A stretch of 5,104 bases of DNA, from NCBI GenBank assembly GCA_031263945.1, contig JAISEW010000041.1, positions 1-5,104 on the forward strand, in the 5' to 3' direction. The stretch's first letter is position 1; each line of letters opens with the position of its first letter. The notes beneath the pieces were generated by a model. It made no database searches, had not been told where the DNA came from, and saw only the letters and a program-made list of their open reading frames with translations. Positions 1-5,104 of the stretch are shown here, one piece after another. A program made the position numbers and the translations under genes. Source of the stretch: Gracilibacteraceae bacterium (lineage in GTDB: Bacteria; Bacillota; Desulfitobacteriia; Desulfitobacteriales; Syntrophobotulaceae).

Positions 1-131
1 TGTTTTTTCACGGCGGCGACGCGGCGGGAGAGCTCCATCCGTTTTTCAAATAAACGCGTCAGCTCCGCGTCCACGCCGTCGATTTCCCGGCGCCATCGGC
101 CGAGCGCCGCCGCGGCGTCTGGCTCATTCAT
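1..131 (-). CDS. pheA: AroQ-type chorismate mutase, N-terminal part (probably the bifunctional chorismate mutase/prephenate dehydratase); runs off the window edge
   Basis: Only 43 complete codons are present. The start is ATG at 131-129; the nearby ATG at 127-125 is in another frame and meets a stop after 22 codons. The peptide fits helix 1 of an AroQ chorismate mutase: R14 in WRREIDGVDAEL, R31 in EKRMEL and K42 in RRVAAVKK have the same spacing as Arg11, Arg28 and Lys39 of the E. coli P-protein mutase domain, all active-site residues. The family converts chorismate to prephenate in the cytosol. The gene is last in the visible operon and overlaps the end of aroC by 8 bases (ATGAATGA, 124-131), with a modest AAAGGCGG ribosome-binding site at about 139-146. 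A Phe-rich leader heads the operon, so a fusion to prephenate dehydratase (PheA) is my preferred reading. A stand-alone mutase or a fusion to prephenate dehydrogenase (TyrA) cannot be excluded. The mutase call is strong; the symbol is a guess from context. Confidence 0.82.
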   Translation of the reverse strand, partial: MNEPDAAAALGRWRREIDGVDAELTRLFEKRMELSRRVAAVKK

Positions 132-1215
132 CGGTGGTACCGCCTTTTTCCATTAAATCCCATATGGCGAGCGCCGTCACGCTCTCGATCACGGGCACGG
201 CGCGAAGGACGACGCAGGGGTCATGCCGGCCTCGGAGCGAGAGAGAGGCGGCGCTTTTTTGCCGGAGGTCCACGGTTTCCTGGCGGAGGGCCACGGAAGC
301 CGTCGGTTTGATCGCCGCCTGACAGACGAGCGGCATCCCCGTGGTCAGACCGCCCAGGACGCCGCCGCAGTTGTTGGTGCGCGTCCGCACCCGGCCCTCC
401 GCGTCATAAAAATAAGCGTCGTTGCTTTCCGAACCGCGGCGTTCGGCCAGGGCAAAACCCAGCCCGAAAGAGACGCCTTTGACCGCCGGCACGGCGAACA
501 GCAGACGGGCCAGCGCCGACTCGGCCGAGTCGAAAAAAGGCTCGCCCAGACCGGGTGGCAGGCCCAGGACGGCGCATTCCACTATGCCGCCCACGGAATC
601 CCCCGCGTCCCGCGCCGCCGCGATCGCCTTTTCCATGCGCGGGCGGACTTCCGGGTTCAAAACCGGCAGCGGGGAGGCGGCCAGAGCAGCCAGAAGCTCC
701 GCTGAGGGGGCGACGGCGGTAAAACTGTCGTCCACAGCGTCGTGGACGCGCAAAATATGAGCGCCGACGCTGACGCCGCTTTGCCGCAGGATCTGTTTGA
801 CGAGCGCCCCGGCGAAGACCAGCGGCGCGGTCAGGCGGCCGGAAAAATGCCCGCCGCCGCGGTAGTCGTTAAATCCGCCATAGCGGACAAAAGCGGGATA
901 ATCGCTGTGGCCGGGCCGGGGCTTAAAACGTATTTCCTCATAATCAGCCGAGCGGATGTCCGTGTTGCGGATCAGGGCGCACAGCGGCGCGCCGGTCGTC
1001 CGCTCCTGAAAAACGCCGCTCAATATTTCCACTTCATCCGCTTCGCGCCGCTCCGTCGTCAGCGCGCTCCGACCGGGCGCGCGCCGCCGCATCTCCCGCC
1101 GCACCTCGGCCCAATCCGGGGTGAAGCCCGGCGGCAGCCCGTTCAGCACTATCCCGATCCCCGCGCCGTGCGACTCGCCAAACAAAGAAACGCGGTCCTC
1201 CCAGCTGCTGCTCAT
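124..1215 (-). CDS. aroC: Chorismate synthase
   Basis: Removes phosphate from 5-enolpyruvylshikimate-3-phosphate to give chorismate, the last common step of aromatic synthesis; the family needs reduced FMN and acts in the cytosol. The 363 residues are a normal full length. Family landmarks occur in order: FGESHG at 12-17 (catalytic-type His16), GRSALTTERREADEVEILSG at 48-67, RPGHSDY at 100-106 (second conserved His103), RGGGHFSGR at 119-127, KGVSFGLGF at 246-254, TNNCGGVLGG at 280-289, and GRHDPCVVLRAVPV at 329-342. Several differ from the commonest textbook forms: GGGHFSGR for GGGRxSAR, NNCGG for NNAGG, and SALTT for SRLTT. All catalytic positions look intact, so this reads as a lineage variant and not decay. 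The ATG shares an ATGA with the aroA stop (1212-1215). GGAGG at 1222-1226, six bases before the ATG, supports this start. Its stop lies inside the start of the chorismate mutase gene. Confidence 0.97.
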   Translation of the reverse strand: MSSSWEDRVSLFGESHGAGIGIVLNGLPPGFTPDWAEVRREMRRRAPGRSALTTERREADEVEILSGVFQERTTGAPLCALIRNTDIRSADYEEIRFKPRPGHSDYPAFVRYGGFNDYRGGGHFSGRLTAPLVFAGALVKQILRQSGVSVGAHILRVHDAVDDSFTAVAPSAELLAALAASPLPVLNPEVRPRMEKAIAAARDAGDSVGGIVECAVLGLPPGLGEPFFDSAESALARLLFAVPAVKGVSFGLGFALAERRGSESNDAYFYDAEGRVRTRTNNCGGVLGGLTTGMPLVCQAAIKPTASVALRQETVDLRQKSAASLSLRGRHDPCVVLRAVPVIESVTALAIWDLMEKGGTTDE

Positions 1216-2522
1216 ACGGCGCCTCCGCTCACGGTCATCCGGCCGCCCAAAGCGGCAAAATCAGTAAAAAACCCCGGGTAGGACTTGCGCACACAGTCCG
1301 GGTCTGTCAGAGTCACCGGCTCCGCCGCCGCCGCCGCCGCGATCGCCAGCGTCATCATCATGCGGTGATCGCCGCGGCTGGAGAGCCGCGCGCCGCCGCG
1401 CAGGCGGGCGACGCCGCGGACGACCATGCCATCCTTCCGCTCGTCGATATCCGCGCCCAGCGCCCTCAGCGCCGTCACCGTCGCGTCCAGGCGGTCACAT
1501 TCTTTCAACCGCAGACGGCCCGCCCGGACGATCGTGGTGGTCAGACCGGGGCGCAGCGCGGCGGCCAGCGCCACCGCCGGGATTATATCCGGGCAGGGGG
1601 CGGCGTCAATCTCGGCCGGGGCGGCGGGCACGGGGCCTGCCGCGCAGCTCACGGCTCCGTCTTGCCAGCTGATCTTATGCCCGAGGCGGGTCAGCACACC
1701 GAGGATGGCCCGGTCGCCCTGACGGGAATCGGGGTCCAGACCGGCGACGGCCACCCGCGCCCCCAGCGCGCCCGCGACGAGAAAAAAAGCCGCCTGGCTG
1801 TAGTCGCCTTCAATATACGCGTCCCGGGCCTGGTAGCTTTGCCCGCCGGGGATCGCGTACTCCCGCTCTCCCCGCGCCCGGACCCGAACGCCGAAATCGC
1901 TCAGAGCCCGTATGGTCAGATCCACATAAGGAGCGGATTCCAGTTCCGTGGTCAGGCGGACGACAGACGGGCCGGCGAGAAGAGGCAAGGCAAAACAGAG
2001 ACCGCTGACAAACTGGGAACTCACGTCGCCGGGCAGAGAAAAATCACCGGCAGTCAAGCGGCCTGACACATGCAGATCCAGTCCGCCGCCGCCGCCCGCT
2101 TCCTGCCGCCAGCGGACGCCGCGCGCCCGCAATAGTTCTTCATACGGCGCCAGCGGCCGCAGGCCCAGGCGGCCCCGGCCCGTGAAACGGGCCGCGCGGC
2201 CGAGCGCGGGAAAAAGCGGCAGCAAAAACCGCAGGGTGGAACCCGACTCGCCGCAGTCGATCTGGGCCGGAGCGCCCCCGTCCGCGGCCGCCTGCGCCCC
2301 GCCCGTCACCGTCCAAAACTCCGGGCCCGGCTCTATGGACGCCCCCAGCGCCCGCAGTCCGGCCGCCGTGGCCAGAATATCATCCGAGGCTTCCATATGA
2401 CGCAGGCGGCTCGTGCCCGCGGCCAGGGCGGCGCAAATCAGAGCGCGGTGAGCCAGACTTTTGGAGGGCGGGGCCCAGACGGTGCCCGCCAGTGAACTTG
2501 GCTGGACGACCAGCTCTTTCAT
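1212..2522 (-). CDS. aroA: 3-phosphoshikimate 1-carboxyvinyltransferase (EPSP synthase)
   Basis: Transfers the enolpyruvyl group of PEP to shikimate-3-phosphate, giving EPSP; it is cytosolic and is the glyphosate target. The 436 residues match the family. Visible motifs are PPSKSLAHRA at 18-27 (substrate-binding Lys21 and Ser22), CGESGSTLRFL at 90-100 (PEP loop, Arg98), SSQF at 168-171, PDIIP at 311-315 (catalytic-type Asp312), RLKECDRL at 338-345 (Lys340, Glu341, Arg344), DHRMMM at 385-390 and KSYPGFFTDF at 413-422. In the PEP loop the Gly that matters for glyphosate binding in E. coli (Gly96) is kept as Gly94, but the usual Pro (E. coli 101) is Phe99. Residues 395-400 are six Ala, all coded GCG (1323-1340). 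The start overlaps the aroB stop (ATGA, 2519-2522), and GGGAG at 2529-2533, six bases upstream, supports it. The protein is rich in Ala, Gly and Arg, in line with high GC. Confidence 0.97.
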   Translation of the reverse strand: MKELVVQPSSLAGTVWAPPSKSLAHRALICAALAAGTSRLRHMEASDDILATAAGLRALGASIEPGPEFWTVTGGAQAAADGGAPAQIDCGESGSTLRFLLPLFPALGRAARFTGRGRLGLRPLAPYEELLRARGVRWRQEAGGGGGLDLHVSGRLTAGDFSLPGDVSSQFVSGLCFALPLLAGPSVVRLTTELESAPYVDLTIRALSDFGVRVRARGEREYAIPGGQSYQARDAYIEGDYSQAAFFLVAGALGARVAVAGLDPDSRQGDRAILGVLTRLGHKISWQDGAVSCAAGPVPAAPAEIDAAPCPDIIPAVALAAALRPGLTTTIVRAGRLRLKECDRLDATVTALRALGADIDERKDGMVVRGVARLRGGARLSSRGDHRMMMTLAIAAAAAAEPVTLTDPDCVRKSYPGFFTDFAALGGRMTVSGGAV

Positions 2523-3601
2523 ATGTCGCTCCCGTTCGGCAGGAGAAAATGAAAAAACGGCAAGGTCGTTTCATAAACAAAACCTTGCCCTATTTCCTTG
2601 AGTAAGACGATGTACAGGGAGGCGCCGATATTTTTTTTATCGTGGCTGATAGAGGAGACCAGCGCCGCTCCGTCCGCGCCTTCCTCCAGCCCGCAGGGGA
2701 GATCATACGCGCGCAGCACTTTCCGCAAAGCGGCCGTCGTGCCGGGCGCCGTCATTTCCAGCGCCTCGCTGTGGGCCGTGATCAAGGACATGCCGATAGC
2801 CACGGCCTCCCCGTGCGTGTAGCGCTCATAGCGGTAGACGGCTTCCGCCGCGTGTCCGATGGTATGTCCGAAATTAAGTATCATGCGCTCGCCTTTGTCC
2901 AGCTCGTCCGCTTCCACGATTTCTTTCTTGATCTGACAGCAGCGCGTGATTATTTTCTCCATATCGCTCCGCATCTCGGCCCGCGTCATCAGTCCGCCGA
3001 TCAGGCGCCAAAGGCGCGCGTCCTTGACACAGGCCGTCTTGATGACCTCAGCCATCCCGTCGGCGAAGAAGCGGTCCGGGAGAGTGATCAGCGCGTCGGG
3101 ATCGATAAAAACGGCCGTCGGATGGTAAAAATTTCCAATGAGGTTTTTGCCGCGCGGGTGGTTGACCGCGACTTTACCGCCGATGGAACTGTCTATCTGC
3201 GCCAAGAGGGACGTCGGGATCTGCGCGTAAGCGACGCCCCGCATGTAAGTCGAGGCCGCGAAACCGCCCACGTCGCCGATAACGCCGCCGCCAAGCGTCA
3301 GGAGCATGTCCCGCCGCGTCAGGCCGAAATCGAGCAGGGCGTCATAAATGACCGGCACATTGGCAAAAGATTTGGTGCGCTCGCCGGCCGGCAGGACTAG
3401 AGAGCCGGTGATATAACCGGCCTGTTGCAGGGATTTTTCCACTTTGGCGCCGTAATGGGCGTTGACGTTTTCATCCGTGACGATGAAAATTTTGGAACCG
3501 CGGGATAAACGGCGGATCTCCCCGCCGAGACCGGCGAGCAGGCCGCGCCGGATGATGATCGGGTAACTGCGGTCGCCGAGCCGGGTCATTAATTCCGCCA
3601 T
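2519..3601 (-). CDS. aroB: 3-dehydroquinate synthase
   Basis: Cyclises DAHP to 3-dehydroquinate, the second shikimate-pathway step, using NAD and a divalent metal (zinc or cobalt) in the cytosol. The 360 residues are full length. The N-terminal NAD-binding half contains TDENV at 42-46, PAGERTKS at 71-78 and the glycine-rich GGGVIGDVGGFAAS at 104-117, then QIPTSLLAQIDSSIGGKVAVN at 127-147. Expected metal ligands are Glu185 (in GMAEVIK), His246 (in NFGHTIGHA) and His263 (in THGEAVAIGM), with the same 17-residue His-His spacing as E. coli AroB. SHDKKN at 319-324 is the conserved C-terminal lysine motif. The aroF stop lies 4 bases before its ATG. GGGAG at 3612-3616, inside the aroF coding end, is its ribosome-binding site with about 10 bases of spacing. 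Its stop overlaps the aroA start, so aroB and aroA are probably coupled in translation. Confidence 0.97.
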   Translation of the reverse strand: MAELMTRLGDRSYPIIIRRGLLAGLGGEIRRLSRGSKIFIVTDENVNAHYGAKVEKSLQQAGYITGSLVLPAGERTKSFANVPVIYDALLDFGLTRRDMLLTLGGGVIGDVGGFAASTYMRGVAYAQIPTSLLAQIDSSIGGKVAVNHPRGKNLIGNFYHPTAVFIDPDALITLPDRFFADGMAEVIKTACVKDARLWRLIGGLMTRAEMRSDMEKIITRCCQIKKEIVEADELDKGERMILNFGHTIGHAAEAVYRYERYTHGEAVAIGMSLITAHSEALEMTAPGTTAALRKVLRAYDLPCGLEEGADGAALVSSISHDKKNIGASLYIVLLKEIGQGFVYETTLPFFHFLLPNGSDI

Positions 3602-3605
3602 GCCG

Positions 3606-4619
<1,014 letters not shown>

Positions 4620-4624
4620 GTTTT

Positions 4625-4631
4625 CTACCTC
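4625..4631 (-). promoter_or_regulatory. Ribosome-binding site of aroF
   Basis: GAGGTAG on the minus strand lies 5 to 11 bases before the aroF ATG. It decides the start at 4619 over an out-of-frame ATG at 4636-4638, which has no such site. It begins about nine bases after the terminator U-run, so only transcripts that read through the attenuator carry it. Confidence 0.85.
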
Positions 4632-4640
4632 GTTTCATAC

Positions 4641-4670
4641 AAAAAAAGAAGCCCTCGTCGAGCTTCCCTT
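4641..4670 (-). terminator. Intrinsic terminator acting as attenuator upstream of aroF
   Basis: On the minus strand GAAGCTC (4666-4660) can pair with GGGCTTC (4654-4648), including one U-G pair, around a five-base loop GACGA. Seven T residues (4647-4641) follow directly. The preceding AAGG can also pair weakly with the T-run. The hairpin stands between the promoter and the first structural gene, without any upstream structural gene to end, so it makes sense as a conditional terminator. Its 5' arm overlaps GGGAAG (4668-4663), which can alternatively pair with CTTTCC upstream. Stem and U-run are seen directly; the conditional role is inferred. Confidence 0.85.
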
Positions 4671-4704
4671 GCAGACAGTTTTAGCGCCGGCGCTAAACGG
4701 AAAG
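4663..4704 (-). promoter_or_regulatory. Candidate antiterminator hairpin enclosing a perfect palindrome
   Basis: CTTTCC (4704-4699), starting two bases after the leader-peptide stop codon, can pair with GGGAAG (4668-4663), the 5' side of the terminator. Between them lies the 18-base perfect palindrome TTTAGCGCCGGCGCTAAA (4697-4680), which folds as a 7-bp stem with a CCGG loop and would stack on the CTTTCC:GGGAAG helix, leaving about nine unpaired bases on one side. This fold excludes the terminator. A ribosome that finishes the leader peptide would cover CTTTCC, and one stalled at the Phe codons would not, which gives the expected switch. The fold was worked out by eye without energy calculation. 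Confidence 0.55.
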
Positions 4705-4705
4705 A

Positions 4706-4810
4706 CTACACGGGAAAACTCCGTCCGGCAAACAAAAAGCCGGCCCACGGAAAAAAACGCTCAAAGTTAATAAAGCCGAATTGATTTTGCCGCAGGCGCC
4801 ACTCGTTCAT
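4706..4810 (-). CDS. Phenylalanine-rich leader peptide of the aro operon attenuator (34 codons)
   Basis: A small frame starting at ATG 4810-4808 and ending at TAG 4708-4706 encodes 34 residues starting MNEWRLRQNQ and ending GRSFPV. Eight residues are Phe (positions 11, 13, 16, 19, 20, 25, 27, 32) and two are Trp (4, 22). The site GAGGAGG at 4819-4825, eight bases before the ATG, is among the strongest ribosome-binding sites in the window. The density of Phe codons between the promoter and an intrinsic terminator matches leader peptides such as PheL of enteric bacteria, whose translation senses charged tRNA-Phe. The peptide itself probably has no function. Seven of eight Phe codons are TTT, whereas aroF uses TTC for seven of nine. 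Codons 21-31 also lie in a possible hairpin (CCGGC at 4744-4740 with GCCGG at 4729-4725). Expression is inferred from site, position and composition. Confidence 0.82.
   Translation of the reverse strand: MNEWRLRQNQFGFINFERFFPWAGFLFAGRSFPV
4721..4750 (-). other. Possible RNA hairpin within the leader-peptide coding region
   Basis: CCGGC (4744-4740) and GCCGG (4729-4725) are complementary around a U-rich nine-base loop, and flanking CCG and CGG can extend the stem past a TGGG bulge. It would be the first hairpin of the attenuator, just downstream of the Phe-Phe codons 19-20, and could pause polymerase until a ribosome arrives. Its GC-rich arms could also pair with the centre of the palindrome at 4680-4697, so its role in the switch is uncertain. 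Confidence 0.45.
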
Positions 4811-4818
4811 ATCGCCGT

Positions 4819-4825
4819 CCTCCTC
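4819..4825 (-). promoter_or_regulatory. Strong ribosome-binding site of the leader peptide
   Basis: GAGGAGG on the minus strand, eight bases before the leader ATG. It is near-complementary to the 3' end of 16S rRNA and is the main reason to accept the short leader frame as translated. Confidence 0.85.
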
Positions 4826-4851
4826 GTAATGCCTGATTAGACCTTATCGTA

Positions 4852-4880
4852 ATTATAAAGCCAGCCGCCCCGTCTGTCAA
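4852..4880 (-). promoter_or_regulatory. Consensus sigma-70/sigma-A promoter of the aro operon
   Basis: A -35 box TTGACA (4880-4875) and a -10 box TATAAT (4857-4852), both perfect matches to consensus, are separated by exactly 17 bases. Transcription should start about seven bases beyond the -10 box, near an A at 4845, giving a leader of some 225 bases before the aroF ATG. The A/T-rich stretch just upstream (about 4881-4896, with T5 and A5 runs) resembles an UP element. No operator overlapping the boxes was recognised. A promoter this strong fits control by attenuation after initiation. Confidence 0.93.
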
Positions 4881-4896
4881 TACTTTTTATGGAAAA

Positions 4897-5104
4897 ACCG
4901 TTATTCAGAGGCGGTCCCGTGTCCCGTTACAGTTCAGAGGGGCATTTGGTTCCCTGGTATCGGCTTCCAGTCGGCAAGATACCGGCGCTCCCAGATCAAC
5001 GACAAGATTAAGAATGAAACCGCCAGCGCGGGGTGTTTTAGGTTTACAGTTCTTCAGATTCAGACCCTGCCATAAAATAAATTTTAACATCAGACAGGAG
5101 TCTG
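4897..5104. other. Upstream intergenic stretch, no convincing gene
   Basis: The 208 bases upstream of the operon promoter hold no recognisable gene. A minus-strand frame of 61 codons (5090-4905) is open, but its ATG is preceded by a hairpin-like CAGACTCCTGTCTG and not by a ribosome-binding site, and its product resembles no family I know. Short direct repeats (TTACAGTTC at 4927-4935 and 5044-5052; TTCAGAGG at 4903-4910 and 4933-4940) and an imperfect inverted repeat (CTGGTATC at 4954-4961 with GATACCGG at 4978-4985) are present without an obvious role. Base composition is visibly less GC-rich than in the aro genes, especially at 5070-5090. Confidence 0.5.
5070..5104 (-). terminator. Weak candidate terminator of an upstream gene, cut by the window edge
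   Basis: On the minus strand CAGAC-TCCT-GTCTG (5104-5091) can form a 5-bp stem with a four-base loop, followed by an A/T-rich tail with several T runs (5090-5070). The stem may continue beyond the window, so its strength cannot be judged. It could end a minus-strand gene lying to the right. The T tract is interrupted, so the call is tentative. Confidence 0.25.

Noticed and set aside
132..145. Plus-strand GGTGGTACCGCC followed by T5, resembling a T-box antiterminator core and a U-run
   Set aside because: It lies inside the conserved C-terminus of aroC (codons for EKGGTT read on the other strand). No plus-strand leader, specifier loop or downstream plus-strand gene exists, so it is coincidence.
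2642..3400. Long plus-strand open frame opposite aroB (252 codons), and similar ones opposite aroA and aroC
   Set aside because: GC-rich codon structure on the minus strand keeps the opposite frames open. The products are low-complexity Arg/Ala-rich and match no family, while the minus-strand genes are intact and recognisable.
4887..4916. GACCG...CGGTT followed by T residues on the minus strand, a possible terminator just upstream of the promoter
   Set aside because: The stem is only about five pairs including a wobble, with an eleven-base loop. It is too weak to call, and the T-run fits better as part of an UP-like element.
4954..4985. Imperfect inverted repeat with GGTATC/GATACC arms
   Set aside because: The arms are six perfect pairs plus two weaker ones around a 16-base spacer, about 75 bases upstream of the -35 box. 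It could be an operator half-site pair, but nothing in the window links it to a regulator.
4905..5090. 61-codon minus-strand frame upstream of the promoter
   Set aside because: No ribosome-binding site at its ATG, no recognisable domain, and it ends just 24 bases before the -35 box. It could be a remnant, but I cannot support it as a gene.

Overview
The window carries one compact minus-strand operon for the shikimate (common aromatic) pathway, read from about 4845 down to 1. In transcription order it holds a consensus sigma-70-type promoter, a leader encoding a short phenylalanine-rich peptide with an intrinsic terminator, then aroF (DAHP synthase, type I-beta), aroB (3-dehydroquinate synthase), aroA (EPSP synthase), aroC (chorismate synthase), and the first 43 codons of an AroQ-type chorismate mutase gene that runs off the left edge and is probably pheA. 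The plus strand contains no gene I believe in; its long open frames are shadows of the GC-rich minus-strand genes.

The organism looks like a GC-rich Firmicute (Clostridia or Negativicutes) or a relative. The reasons are purine-rich Shine-Dalgarno sites, a Thermotoga/Firmicutes-style DAHP synthase with an N-terminal regulatory domain, and the AroA and AroC motif variants (GESGSTLRF and GGGHFSGR) that I associate with clostridial-type enzymes. This is inference from motifs; the sequence does not fix the genus.

The five reading frames are packed tightly. aroF and aroB are 4 bases apart, aroB/aroA and aroA/aroC each share an ATGA, and aroC overlaps the chorismate mutase gene by 8 bases. Translational coupling and a single polycistronic message are likely. 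The products carry carbon from PEP plus erythrose-4-phosphate (AroF), to dehydroquinate (AroB), from shikimate-3-phosphate to EPSP (AroA), to chorismate (AroC), and into prephenate (chorismate mutase). The three middle steps (dehydroquinate dehydratase, shikimate dehydrogenase, shikimate kinase) are not in the window.

The most interesting part is the leader, roughly 4620-4845, which has the parts of a ribosome-mediated phenylalanine attenuator. It encodes a 34-codon peptide with 8 Phe and 2 Trp codons behind a strong ribosome-binding site. A candidate antiterminator built around an 18-base perfect palindrome follows, and then an intrinsic terminator just ahead of the aroF ribosome-binding site. 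Together with the probable allosteric domain of AroF, it suggests control of pathway entry at both the RNA and enzyme levels. Upstream of the promoter (4897-5104) I see no convincing gene.
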